64,000 nucleotides of DNA from positions 1,674,001 to 1,738,000 of the forward strand of contig VJWN01000009.1 in the NCBI GenBank assembly GCA_007644065.1, read 5' to 3'. This stretch comes from Margaritispora aquatica (lineage: Eukaryota > Ascomycota > Leotiomycetes > Helotiales > Discinellaceae). The position numbers were made by a program, and so were the translations under genes. Under the pieces are notes generated by a model. That model was not told where the DNA came from. It searched no databases and was given only the letters and a program-made list of their open reading frames with translations. Of the stretch, positions 11,053-22,979 are shown piece by piece. Each line of letters starts with the position of its first letter. Position 1 is the first letter of the stretch.

Positions 11053-13519
11053 GATGAGAAATGGCGGTCAACCAATGCGTCTTTCTTAGATTTGAACAAT
11101 GTTCAATCTCAATCGCAACAAGTATATTGATAACGGTTCGGAAACGGAATATCTCGTTTAGAATCTGGGGTATGTGGAGTATTTGTACAAGTTCTTTTCG
11201 TCCTCGGTCTAGAAATCGAAATCCCAGGTCCCGCGGTTTCTCCCGTATAAGCTCGTCAAGCTTCTGACTAGTGACGAATCGGGGAAGAGGAGTTCTCGTG
11301 AGTGGACTTGTTGCTGCCTTATATGTTATAGAATTTATCGAGAACTGAGTTGTTCTAAGTCTAGAATATGTATCTATGACGAGAACGAGAATGGTGGTGG
11401 AAATCAAGTGGTGTTGTGGTTTGTTTGCCTTGATTACTCGGATGTATTGGTGTCCGGCCAAGGTCAAAGGCGGAAGTCAGATGTCGGTCAAGGACCTGGG
11501 AACAAGCGTTTGTGGGCGCGAAGAACTTATCATGCGATCAGTATGAAGCCCCTTACAGCAAATAAGAGACATGTAGGTAGGATAAGCATGAGACAGCCAG
11601 AAGGGGCAATCGCCATCCTTTCGAAAAGGAATTGTTCCTTGGCTTTGCCCCTTTTATAGGATAGGTAATCTGGGTAATAACCGTGATTCGATTGGTTACA
11701 TAATAAGAACAAGTTCATCACTTAGAGGGTCATTCAACGTCTTTGATTTTCTCTGTTCACTAGGAACCTAACTACTTACAATGGGAAGTTGTGTCTTCAT
11801 GCGTTTTATATGTCCTTCGCATAAATATCTCGTCTACATCCAAAAAATTTCCCGATTTGTTCAAACATCTTCAGAAGTTTAAAGTCTTAATTTTGAACAT
11901 CATAATTTAGAATCAAGTCAAAATCTGCGTTCTAATCTACTTCTCCTAGAATATTTTGATTTCGAGTATTTCTATAAGTGCTCCCTTTCATCATCGCTGG
12001 ATTCATGCTATATATATACCTTACGTGATCCTATTAACAAGTTGTGGCTCAACGCAAGTATGGGTCAAGGCTCGCCTTAGAGATACACAAACATGGCAAT
12101 CTGAATATTCCAACGACTAGTGTTGATAGTCAGATTGCACGATAATAATCTATACTGTTGTATACTCATAAAGAAGGGTCAAACAATTTTGGATCATAGG
12201 ATTACTTACCTACTTAGACCCATCGGAATGGCAAAGGCATTATGATGAAGATGTCGTTCGATAAACTCTCATCTTACAGGGACATCTAAAACTACTTTGT
12301 CAGTCACTTGTAGCCAAAAACCATCAATTTGGTTGTACATGTACTCAAACCTAACTGGGGAGCTCCCAAATGCCACGAAGATACCAAAAGGATAGACGAG
12401 ATGCTGTGACTTCAAACAACAAGGTTGAGACGCAAAACGGAAATGCTGGGTCGCCATCAGAGCTCCCATGTCTGATTGGGTGCTACTTTGGCGAATACAA
12501 GATGTAACAAGAGAAGATACCGTTTTCAAATTAGACGGTAGATATGTTGCTGGGAGGGGGTGTTCTACCTACTTCGTTTCTGACGATTAAACAAACACAG
12601 GTAGGTCGATGTTTCGAAAATTGCTGGTATGACCTATTCTGGCTCTCTCTTCATGTATAATACAAGAGCGTGAACAGCTGCTTTAGAACCAGGAAGATGT
12701 CGCATCTGGCTTGAGATAAGTCAAAAATTTGCAGTTATATGGTATCTTGGTCATCGGTGCTGCATCAGATTCGATGCGAGCAACTGATAGCACTATCTGG
12801 CGGCAATGAAATCCATCACAACGGTTTCCCTCTAGCATTGAGATCATACTCTAATATTATTCGACAGTTTCCTCAGCCGTCAGGTGAGATATTCACCCAT
12901 TGACTCATAGTTATCTACCTCATCATAGGCAGCGACCAACAGTTAATGAGCCTTCCTAAATTGCGAAGATGCTCTAGAGCTGAAGAAGCAAGTTGTGACT
13001 GTGGATTGTACAATCTGAGAGTACTAGCTGTTCTGAAAGGCTTGCAATGATAGACGGTAGGGTTTCTCTGTGATTTTACCTGTGTGATAGAATAATGGAC
13101 AGTGACGGGACAGTCCGCAGCGAAATGACACAATGGAATATGAGTGATGTTTAGCCTATTAGCTAGTCATATACCTCACTCTTGTAGCATACTTAGCCGT
13201 CGACACACGAACGATACCATTCCTAAGCTTACTGAGCCTTCGGTGGTCTCTGGTTTGAGATTGGGGATCTTACTCCAACCCGTTCTTAAGACACTTGCGC
13301 AGTCTTCAAGTAAACCTCGAAACTTCAGGACATCGGATGACTTTTGTAAACTCACAGACTCCCACCACAGACGCACTATCCAAATTCAAGAATGCTATAG
13401 GGCTTCATGAATATCGCTTTTGAATTTGGCAATATAAACCTTCCTTTATACAGACAAGCCGATAGGCTCCCGAACGCCTCTAATGCACAAGTATTGTACA
13501 CACACTCTGCTGCAAAATC
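11053..13519. other. Intergenic, no gene recognised
   Basis: The left part is the promoter side of the NRAMP gene, the right part the 3' side of mrpl51. Several 60-90-codon open frames occur on both strands, but none has splice support or recognisable protein features. Confidence 0.4.
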
Positions 13520-14034
13520 TTATACAGACATCCCACCGCCATGGTAAGGACTCCAGACACCCCTAACAGACTCCTTGATACTGGTAACTGGCTTTGTGAC
13601 CCTCTTCAGCTTCTCTCCATTGGCGTCCCGCAGAAGCTCACTCTTCTTCAAAATCTGCTCCTTCTCTAGGTTCCGTACACATATTGCCTTGTGCTTCCCA
13701 TTGATGTATGTTCCAAGGATTACTGGATGTTTGTGGTGTCGCGGCGAAACGGTGATCTCGACTTGGGGATTTGCGGCAGCGAATCGGTGGAGTGTATGTT
13801 TGAGAAAAGAGCTGCAGATTATGGTTAGTGGAGCTATATGATTTCAGTATTTGAGTACGTACTTCATGCCCCTACTCGAGCCGTGAAAGTCGCTGTAAAA
13901 GAAATCTAGTCGTTTGCATTGAAGAATGAACGCTCCAACGCCATTCTGCATTGTCATTAGCTCAGATAATGCAGAGAGAAGGAATCAGTCTATACCTGAC
14001 TAGATGTCGTTTTCCTTATTGCTTGGATAGCCAT
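13520..14034 (-). CDS. MRPL51: Mitochondrial large-subunit ribosomal protein L51/mL43
   Basis: Exons are 14034-13996, 13945-13863 and 13811-13520, giving 137 aa with closed phase. The spliced protein begins MAIQAIRKTTSSQNGVGAF and contains LQCKRLDFFYSDFHGSSRGM, then HKHPVILGTYINGKHKAICV, and ends with SVRGVWSPYHGGGMSV. These are the conserved blocks of the yeast MRPL51 / human MRPL43 family (NGVGAF, GGSSxGMR-type, xHPxxxAxYxNGxxKxIxVxN, SxRGxWSP). It is a structural component of the mitochondrial 54S large subunit. The length matches the yeast protein. No separate cleavable presequence is obvious, as is usual for the family. It is transcribed divergently from the U1-70K gene with only 247 bp between start codons. 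Confidence 0.93.
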
Positions 14035-14281
14035 TCTTAACCACAGTGGTGTCTAGATGCCTTTCTGAATCAACGTCGTCTGGTCAAGTTCATGGATTTC
14101 GCGATCGTCACGTGCGCAAGCCCTTGCCTCAATTCCAGGGCAGGTTGTATTGATTTCTCGCGCGATTTTCGTAAAGCAGGCACTCGACTCCCTTCAACAT
14201 TTAGCTTCTGGACGAAGCATCAACACCATCACAGGTGTCGCGCAGTTTGGACGACGTCAAAGATATTCATCTACAGCTACG
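14035..14281. promoter_or_regulatory. Shared divergent promoter of MRPL51 and U1-70K
   Basis: Only 247 bp separate the two divergent start codons, so both promoters must overlap or sit back to back here. No clear TATA box is visible, which is common for housekeeping genes. The frame immediately upstream of the U1-70K ATG stays open to about 14150 without an ATG. Confidence 0.6.
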
Positions 14282-15912
14282 ATGACTGCGCAATTACCCC
14301 CAAATTTGTTGGCACTCTTCGCACCTCGTCCACCCCTGAGATGGGTACCTCCAAGTGACCACGCACCTGAGGAGCGCAAGACCGCGCAAATCAGCGGCAT
14401 CGCAGCATTCCTTCCACAGCTTGAGGAATACAAGGCGACCGATGATTACAAGCCTACGGAGAGCCATCTCCAGCGCTCAGATCGGGTGAAGAGGGAGAAG
14501 AAGGAGAGACAGGAAAATATGCTTAAGGAAGCACCTCTCCACTGTGGGGATCCCATCTGTTTCGATTACCTTTTATCTTCACTTGTCCGAATTCCGGGCA
14601 TTCATGTCGCTATAGCAGATCAGTTGCTAACTCGCGTGTAGACAAACCTCAAGAGGATCCAAATATTCGAGGAGATGCATTCAAGACATTGATTGTTGCG
14701 CGTCTTAGTTACGATGCTACTGAACATGACCTCGAATCCGAGTTTGGCAGATATGGTCCGATTGAGAGAGTGAGTTTGTTGAAGATTCTACCTTGGGTTG
14801 TACTAACCAGATCTCAGATTCGCATTGTCACTGATACCCATCAAGATGAGAAGCCAAACAAGAAGAAGAAGAAGCACCGTGGATATGCATTCGTGGTTTA
14901 CGAGCGAGAGAAAGATATGCGAGGTAAACAAGATCACACTCCCAACATCACAGCGTGGCTCGACAGAATACAAGAAGTGGTTTCATTTGTTTCAGACGGC
15001 CCTCAAGCTTGCCTGTCTTTCCTTACAAGTCTTTCCCCACGCAAGGTATACCAAGTATGGGCAAATAACTGACAAATGCGCCTTGCTCGCGCTTCGTGAA
15101 CAGCTGCTCTAGATAACTGTGATGGTATTCGTATCAAGGAACGCCGAATCAAGGTAGATGTTGAGCGTGGCCGAACTGTCAAGGGCTGGAAACCTCGTCG
15201 TTTTGGAGGTGGATTGGGAGGACGAGGATACACAAAGGCAGCCGCACCTCGACTCGCAGGACCAAATGGCTTCAACGGACCTCCAGGTGGACCAGGCGGA
15301 TTCAGAGGAGGGTTCCGTGGCGGTTTCGAAGGTGGACGAGGTCGTGGAGGTTTCCGAGGTGGATTCCAAGAACGCGGCGGCTTTGGTGGTGGCAGAGGAG
15401 GTCTTGGCTACCAGGGCGGCGGTGGCTTCTCATCTAGAGGTGGGTTTGGAGGCGGAGACCGAGGTGGGTATGCTGGGTCCAACGGTGCCAATGGTACCAA
15501 CGGCTACAACGCTCCTCCAAATGCTCCAGCTGGTCCAGGTGGTCGCGGCGGCGGCTTCTCTGGTGGCAGAGGCGGATATGGTGGCTCTGGATCTCCGGAT
15601 CGCAATGGCTCTGCAGCAGCACCATCTGGTGGGTATGATTCACGTGGTGGTGGGCGCTCATATGATGACAGATCCGGCGGATATCGTGGTGGTGGTGGTG
15701 GTGGAAGCAGAGGTTATGAGCGAGATGGTCCCCGAGGCGGTGGTGGTAGCGGCAGCAACATGGAGCCGGTAAGAGCCAGAGAGGGTGGTGGGTATCGCGA
15801 CAGAGACCGAGACGATGGATACTCTGGACGACCACGCGAGGAAGATTCACGTAAGAGACAGTACGAAGGCAGCGGGTACCAGGAGGATCCTCGCAAGCTG
15901 CGTAGGTACTAG
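14282..15912 (+). CDS. SNP1: U1 small nuclear ribonucleoprotein 70 kDa protein
   Basis: Exons are 14282-14543, 14642-14769, 14818-14923 and 15104-15912, giving 434 aa. U1-70K binds stem-loop 1 of U1 snRNA and helps define 5' splice sites in the nucleus. The N-terminus ([20 protein letters not shown]) is the diagnostic U1-70K block, followed by a basic helix ([15 protein letters not shown]). The RRM spans about residues 102-180, with RNP2 TLIVARL and RNP1 RGYAFVVYE, then the signature [22 protein letters not shown]. The C-terminus is a long Gly/Arg-rich RGG region followed by an Arg/Asp/Ser-rich tail. Intron 1 has a weak donor (GTGGGG at 14544); a second weak in-phase donor (GTTTCG at 14559) would add five residues. 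The upstream open frame has no ATG, so the start is secure. Confidence 0.95.
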
Positions 15913-16516
15913 ATCATCAGTCCTGCATCTGTTTGTCCTGTGGTGGGTCTCTCGAGTATTCAGTCTTTCTTCCCTTCATCACCAGGGGTAAGCGGTTCTT
16001 CGAAAGCTTTTTCACCAAGGTAGTATTGCTATCGCCTCGTACTTGCCCTCCATTGGTTCGACTTTGCACTTCGACACAAAGCAAGCTTTGGATCTCTATC
16101 ATGGTAACCCGACCCAAATCGATACTTTAGCATCTATTTTAAGTTGCTCTTTGCGTCTTCAAATATGGTAACGCGGACCCCTCTCGGCATTTCGACTTTC
16201 TTGGCTATATTGGTACTGCACGGCACTTGCAACTTCACCCTTGTCTTTTTGCTTTTGGGGGTTTGGCATTGATATCAGGAGGTAAAGTCAGAGGTAAGGC
16301 AGTATCTCGTCTGACCATCTGACTTCAGTGTATGAAGGGTTCTTGTTTGTATTACTGAGGAGGGAATTGGGTGGGTGGTAAGAAGAAGAAGCTCAGGCAG
16401 GGAAAATTGTTCTTTTTGATTCAGTTAACACAAGGTAGCGCCGGCCAACAACGCCGTTAATGACCCCTTGAATGTATGATATGATAGAAAACAGGACTCC
16501 AGTGATTGCATTTTCT
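15913..16516. other. Convergent 3' intergenic region (U1-70K / mrt4)
   Basis: The two flanking genes end toward each other, so this stretch should hold their 3' UTRs and polyadenylation signals. I see no gene. Confidence 0.5.
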
Positions 16517-17345
16517 TTACTCCTCCATTGCCTCACCTATCTCAGTGACATTGGTATTCGCTGCACTCCAGTAACTATGTTTTGTTAGTGATTTGTATCT
16601 GAGATCAATAGTTCCAACAGAACTTACGCAATTAACTGCACTGTGAAATCCGACGTCGCCACACCGAACAACTTCAATAACCTCGTCTGCCTACTGTCCA
16701 AAACCTCTCCTTCTTTGCAAACTGGATATGGATTCTCCAAGCTGATCTTTCCCTTCGTCAGAGTCGTCGGCATGTTTAACTTCCTCAACTCAGGCTCCAA
16801 GCTGTGCGCCATAGGCACGTCGCTTTCTGGATCAATCTCTCCTCCCATCGAGTACACGATGCCGGCTGGCACGGTAAATGACCTCGAAGCAGCGGTTCCT
16901 GCACGCGCAAAGTCTGTCTTGGAGATGTTGCTGAAGTACTCCTTGATGGTGCTTGGCTCGCGGTTCGTGAAGAGAAGTCCCTTGTCGCCGACGAGGTATT
17001 TGGAGAGGTGGTGGGTGTTGACCTGTGGTTCGGATTCGGGGGTGCTGCCGAGGGCTTTGGCCATTACTTTTGTCTTGCCAAAAAATAACCTGTGGTACCC
17101 ATCGTTAATATGTGGTTCAGTCTCTCATTGAGGAACACGAGATTTGTATCGTACCTGCTGTCATTGAATTCACTGCGCACATCCTTCAAGTACGTGTTGC
17201 GCATATTCTCAACGGAGAAGACGAAGCAGTATTGGTATTGGTCGATGCTCTCGCGCACATTGGCGAAGAGCTTCAGCGAGAGTTCCTTTCCTTTCTTGTC
17301 GACCTTTGTCAAGTGAACGACCTTTGCGCGCTTGGATTTCGGCAT
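16517..17345 (-). CDS. MRT4: Ribosome assembly factor Mrt4 (P0-like mRNA turnover protein)
   Basis: Exons are 17345-17155, 17089-16628 and 16574-16517, giving 236 aa, the length I recall for yeast Mrt4. Mrt4 is a nucleolar paralogue of ribosomal stalk protein P0. It occupies the P0 site on pre-60S particles and is later exchanged for P0. The N-terminus [20 protein letters not shown] is the conserved family start. The spliced junction restores [16 protein letters not shown], and [26 protein letters not shown] and [20 protein letters not shown] follow, all conserved blocks. The acidic P-stalk tail of true P0 is absent, as expected. The last exon supplies [18 protein letters not shown]. The gene is divergent from mdm10. 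Confidence 0.95.
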
Positions 17346-17632
17346 CGTGAGGTGTGAATTGCGTGGGTGATAGTTGTCTGGTGGGGTTCACTGGAAGGCT
17401 TGATATTTGAAGTCTCTCGAATTTCTGGAAAAAATTCCCTTATCGCTGATAAGCGACTACTGGGCTTGTGGGGGAAGCGGCCGCTTGGCTTGTACCTGCC
17501 CTGGCTCGTGCAGGCATACCTTTGGTATGTTTTTGTCGAGCTACCCTCCAACATCGTATTTCATGTAATCATAATTCTGGTTCCATGGATTTAGGGTCGC
17601 GTTTATCTGGCGCATAGTTTTTTTTTCTCAAG
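17346..17632. promoter_or_regulatory. Shared divergent promoter of MRT4 and MDM10
   Basis: The start codons of the two divergent genes are 287 bp apart, so both promoters lie in this interval. A run of T (about 17618-17626) precedes the mdm10 ATG. No canonical TATA box was identified. Confidence 0.6.
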
Positions 17633-18869
17633 ATGCTGGAGTTCATGGATTATGTGCAGCATGCATTCTACAATGCTACAAACTGGAACCATGAAAATTC
17701 CTATTCTCATTTGACTGCTACCGCGAGAGGTAAACATGTCCTCTCAGGTTATGAATATCTTCTAATCGCGTAAAGGTTTGCTTGACTTTGAGACTCCTCA
17801 AGGCGTACGTCTGAACATATCATCGCTTTCAACGCCCAACTTCGCAACTTCATACCAAATTGGTAGCGTTGGTCTCGTTGACGGATCACTCTCCTACCTC
17901 TACACTTCTCGCCCACTACAAGCGACTTCCAAAAGCGTGCAAATCGACTTGCATGATGTTATTAGAGGATACAAACAGATCCAAGAGTTGCGCAAGCCAG
18001 AGGATTCTCATATATGGGAACAATGGCATGGCGGACGACGGATAGATCAACGCGACACACTGTTTTACGGACGACTTTACCTGCCTCAGAGCACCCTCGA
18101 AGCACTTTATTTACGGCGTATCAGCCCTACGCAGCAATTAAAATTGTCAGCAGTCAGCGACAGTCGTCTGCGGAATGGTGGGACAATTCTTGCACTTCAT
18201 CAGTATGATGTCGGGAAATACAATGCAGAAACCCTTTACTCAACCGATGGTGGTCTCATTGGGATCAGGGGTTTGTATAATTTCGGACCAGATCCCAGGA
18301 AAGCTCCCACAGAGCGACCAAGACTCGACGACAAGATATATGGGCGTTTCAGTGCGGGCGCTGAGATGTACTACGGCTCTCTCAATAAGTCAGGCGGTGT
18401 GAGTTTTGGTGGAAGATTTGCAACACTTCCTGCTCACAAAGGTGTACCTTTGACGGCAACTCTTACCTTGAATCCATTGATGGGAAACCTAAGCACCACA
18501 TATGCGGTGAAAGCAGGCAAAAATTTGGCATTGTGCTCTAAATTTGACTTCAATGTCTATAGCTACGAAAGCGATTTGATGCTTGGATGTGAGTTGTGGA
18601 GGATGAAGACGCCAGTTCCCAAGAAAGTGGAGCGCAGCATAGCAGCCAAACTAGAATGGAGGCTGGATCCTGTGGATCCAAATCCTACTCCAGAGCCAGA
18701 CGTGGTTGCAGGCGTATTGAAAGCTCGAGTTGATCAAAACTGCAAAATCGGATTGCTGTGGGAAGGGAGAATCAAGGAACTACTCTTCGCCCTGGGATCA
18801 TCCATCGATATGAAGAGAAGGGACCAGCCGTTCAGAGCTATTGGACTGGAATTGCAATATTCGTCTTAG
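17633..18869 (+). CDS. MDM10: Mitochondrial distribution and morphology protein 10 (Mdm10)
   Basis: Exons are 17633-17729 and 17776-18869, giving 396 aa. Mdm10 is a 19-strand beta-barrel of the mitochondrial outer membrane. It anchors the ER-mitochondria encounter structure (ERMES) and also joins the SAM complex for Tom40 assembly. The start [19 protein letters not shown] is the conserved family N-terminus and is recovered only by splicing at the CTAAT branch site. The following [20 protein letters not shown] and [20 protein letters not shown] are also typical, and the C-terminus GLELQYSS is the conserved beta-signal-like end. Length is at the short end for filamentous ascomycetes, where inserts vary. 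Several alternating hydrophobic strands are visible; no helix-type membrane segments occur. Confidence 0.95.
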
Positions 18870-21091
18870 CAAATGCGTGCATTTTGACACCTCATCCCAT
18901 GGCCAAGAACGAGCTCGCATACTGCGGCGCAACGAGCAAAGAACCCTTGAAACTAGCTGACAATGCCTACAAAGTTTCGTAAATATTGCTTCGGGTCAGA
19001 TAGACTCTGGAACCTATTTTACCTTCTGGGATTAGACACGGGATGATTGACAAAATTTGGTGCCAATCTCATAGAGAAAAACCTCCAACAAGCAAATAAG
19101 TCACTGGGTTTGAAGAGAAATGAATGAACGGATTTATGCTTCCATCGTCTCACGAATAAAGTATTACCCATGGATGAGGTCAACCGGGAAGAACCAAAGC
19201 TAGGTGGAGGACCGGTCAACGGGAACGATGATTACATCTCTCGCGCACTTGGAGATATCTAGGTATATATCTACGGAGGCACATATGTCTCTGGCACCCT
19301 TGCAATGCTAGACAAAGACCTTTACACAAAGCATGAGTTCTGCTTCCATCCTTAAACTCACAGGATAGCAATACGAACACCACAAGCTTAGAACGATGCA
19401 CAGAGAAACATTGTCTGAGCCACAGCGCAATCGTCAAAACATAGATCGTATCCCAGTGACTCGAGAGCATTGAGGAAGAGGGTCGAAGAGCAGCTTTGAT
19501 GGCTGGACGTGGTGGGACGAAAAGTGTTTTAGCTCTGCTTTCGGAGTTAAGTCGTTAGCCTCGCTCATCGATCAATCAGATTAACTCGGTTCAATCTCTG
19601 CTACTTGCCGATTCGTCATAGGTTAGCTCCCGAGATGCGTCTGCAGTGACTGCATATCAATGTCACCTACATATTTTTCACAACCATCCATCAACCACAA
19701 ACTCATATCAAACTTCCACTTGATTATCATATCCATACCATTTCCTTCTCTTCCGTGTCTACTGCTATTACCGAAACAAACATTGCATAGTTGCCATTCA
19801 CAAGATTTCCTCAAGGCGACCAATCGGTCTGTGGAAGATGTCTTAGTAAAGTTCTTGTCGTGTCTTGGAATCATCCAGTGCTCTCGGCTAATTCCACAAG
19901 AAAGGCGCAGTATTCAGGGAACTGTTCATAGTGCTCATACCCTTTGACAAATGCGATACACGCCACCCCCTCCATGGCCCGCACTGGTGTAACGAGAAGC
20001 TCGTATACTCCAGTGAATCAAGCTCAGAGAATATTGTGCCTCAATGCCGTGCTGATTTGCGAATGGCACCCTGCGTCCTTGAAACTTCTTCTGATCACAT
20101 CAAATAATGGCCTATTTTAGCAGGTATTCTTTGATGCTAGATCTTGAGCCCCGTTGTTGTTGATGCTACACCACGGCACTTTGGCACGTTCTTTGGCGCT
20201 GATGCAGCTGAGCGGCACGGGCACGGTTCATTTTACGCCTTCTAGTTCCCGGATCTACTTGACGACTTTCCCTTCATGACGCTAGGTTGTTCCAGATCAA
20301 CACGGCTATCAATACGACGTTCACATTCAGGTTATACGCCCATGTATGAGAATGACTCGAAAGTTGTCCTTGGAGTGTCAAGGTTACATGGTAAAATGTA
20401 TGCTCCACACACAATGCTGAAAACACTATGGAAATAAATGGAGTAGTTTGAGCCAATTGTCTTGTTCTCTGGCCTTTGCTATCGGATATCTAGTGCTAGG
20501 TAGTTTCATTGATTAACCTGTTCTCACTCTATCGACGTCTTTTGTCCAGACGAAAGAAAGCCTACTAGCCTTGCAATACTTGTCATTCCATAGGTATTAG
20601 CCAATCACGCTACCGCATAGTTCCTGAAATTCGAAGGCACTCTTTTGTTTATAACATTGATGCATCTTTTCAAGATATGTCTCTGCAGCCAGTGCTTGGC
20701 ATATTCTTGTCGGGTCGGCTCACGGCTACTTAGTGCGTGGTGCTCCACCATCTGCATGTTCTCGGGCACTATTCACTGGTATCCTACCTCCACATCAGCT
20801 TCTCCCGCCTACAGGCACAAGGTAGGTTTGAATAGTCCGTTCCAACAGCGTATCCTTGTGGGACGCCAATGGTTTGGATATGTCCAAGGTCCAGGGTAGT
20901 GAGGATGTAGCCTGGGAGTGTTTTCTGCTATTCTTGATTGTTGCTGTAAGGTATGTGCTCGTAAAGGTCTTGATCCAAACTTCGGTTAGTGCTAATACAT
21001 ATACCTGAGCAATGTCACCATTGTTGAATCATTCAGTCCTCACTCCTTAATTTTCATGACCTTTAAGTGAGCGTCATTAAGCAAACACGCA
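18870..21091. other. 2.2-kb intergenic region, no gene recognised
   Basis: The stretch lies between mdm10 and the P450 gene. Open frames on both strands are under 100 codons. Near 20790-20900, a minus-strand reading (HIQTIGVPQGYAVGTDYSN) looks faintly protein-like but is quickly interrupted; it may be an old remnant. Confidence 0.35.
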
Positions 21092-22979
21092 ATGATATCA
21101 TTCACTATCTGTGCTTTTATCTCTCTAATTCTCTGGTTTGCGTACTACAAGTACTCAAACCGACTTCCGGATGGTGTTCGATCTCTACCTGGGCCGATAG
21201 GTATGTTACACGAAAAACAGGAAGCTCTTCTTCCTTGCGGTGCTGACTGTAATTTATACAGGCCTTCCATATATCGGGCGTGTTCATGATGTCCCTGCAG
21301 ACTCCACTTGGCTGAAAGTAAGTATATCGTTCTTTTGCTAGAAATAAACATATTAATCAAACCAAGTTCTACGAGTGGTCTCAGAAATATGGCCCGATAT
21401 ATCAAATGAAGATATTTGGCAGCGTCCATATCTGGATCTCTTCAGAGGAAATTGCCCATGATTTGCTCTCAAAGCGTGGAGCTATTTACTCTGATCGTCC
21501 TACGATTCCCAATTTATCAGACAATCGAACTTCTGGGGACTATTTGGCTCTTCTAGGCCGCACTGGTATGTTGATTGTCAGATCCATAGACGTGACAGAT
21601 GACTAATTCGAATTCGCAAAGATACTTGGAAGAGGCAGCGGAAGTATGCTCACAAAATCGTCTCAAAGTCGACTGCCGAGAACATGTTCTCATACCCAAC
21701 TATAGAATGCAAACGACTCCTATACAAGATGTCCAAAGATCCCTCCAAGTATGTTGCCCATATCGAAGAATACACCAGCCGAACCATTTCTCGTCTCTCG
21801 TGGGGGTCACCTGATCATGCGGATGAACTTCGAGTTGGTACATTCGGCCTTCTTACCACGATCTCTCCATCAGGTGCCGTTCCTAACATCGTTGCTCCTC
21901 TCTCCTATCTTCCTGCTTGGATGTCACCATGGAAGAAAACCGAGAATGCTCGACACGCTCGAGAAGAAACCTTCTTCCGTAATAACATGAACAAAGTCAA
22001 GGCTGCCGTGGCTAGTGGGAATGCAAATCCCAGCTACATGAAGATGTTTGTGGAAGATAGCAAGTCTGAGAAAGAGGACAATGGAGTGAGTGACAAAGAA
22101 GGGAGTTATGTAGTGGGTATGATGGCCATCGCCGGAGCCCTGACCATTGGGAGTCCGCTCCAAAGTTACATTTTGGCAATGTGCCATTATCCATGGTGGC
22201 AATCAAGAGTGCGAGAAGAGATTGAGCGAGTCTGTGGGGAGAGATGTCCGGAGTGGAGTGATAGGGAGCAATTGCCTACTTTGAGGGCTGTGATGAAGGA
22301 GACGATGAGATGGAGGCCTCCGGTTCCTACTGGTGAATTGTGCGCCCTTATGAATGGCGAGTGGTTTACTGACTGTCCTAGGAATCCCTCACGCCGTCGA
22401 GCAAGACGACGTCTACAACGGCTACTTCATCCCCAAAGGTGCCACCATCCACGCTCTAGAATGGTAAGTCCTTCTCGCCCTCACTCATCACACATAGAAC
22501 AGCCCACTAACACAAGAAACAGGGGCATAACCCGCGATGCTAAGATGTATCCGGACCCAGACACCTTCCGTCCTGAACGCTGGCTCTCGCCCCAATTTCC
22601 GACCTACCGCGAGCCATTGACCCAATACCCGTCCATCCACAACATGTCGCAGTTCGGATTTGGGCGACGCACATGCCAGGGTGTCGACATCGTCGAGCAG
22701 GAGCTGTTCCTGGTGATTGGCGGCCTGGCGTGGGGCTTCAATGTTTTGGGCAAGAAGGATCAATTTGGAAGAGACTTGTTTGTTCCCAGTGACCGCTACA
22801 CGAGTCTGTTGATTGCCAAGCCCATCGAGTTTGAGTTTGACCTTAAGGCTGTTAGTAAGGGGAGGGAGGAGATGGTTGAGAGCATGTGGAAAGAGGTGAA
22901 TGGTGGGGGTGTGGAGGATCGCGTGGAGGGTGGGAAGGAGCATGGCGATGTGAAGGAAAAGATTGCTGGCCTTTCTTGA
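21092..22979 (+). CDS. Cytochrome P450 monooxygenase, membrane-anchored
   Basis: Exons are 21092-21200, 21262-21317, 21367-21565, 21622-22332, 22382-22463 and 22523-22979, giving 537 aa with all phases closed. An N-terminal hydrophobic anchor (residues 1-20) is followed by the proline-rich hinge LPGPIGLPYIG. Haem-binding FGFGRRTCQG carries the Cys ligand at residue 437. The K-helix ExxR is E348-R351 (ETMRWRP), and the PERF-like block is FRPERW at about 401-406. The I-helix reads AGALTIGS at 292-299, so the usual acidic residue before Thr is Leu295; the Thr is kept at 296. The architecture resembles the ordA/O-methylsterigmatocystin-oxidoreductase-like group of fungal P450s. The substrate is unknown, and no secondary-metabolite backbone gene lies nearby. 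The C-terminus has an unusual Gly/Glu/Lys-rich extension. Confidence 0.93.

Noticed and set aside
14150..14281. N-terminal extension of U1-70K resembling a mitochondrial presequence (RRQRYSSTAT)
   Set aside because: The frame is open but contains no ATG, only TTG. The U1-70K start block begins exactly at the ATG at 14282, so the extension is 5' leader unless near-cognate initiation is shown.
15158..15772. 204-codon frame over the RGG-encoding exon
   Set aside because: It is the shifted reading of the Gly-rich repeat region of U1-70K; the other frame there carries the conserved protein.
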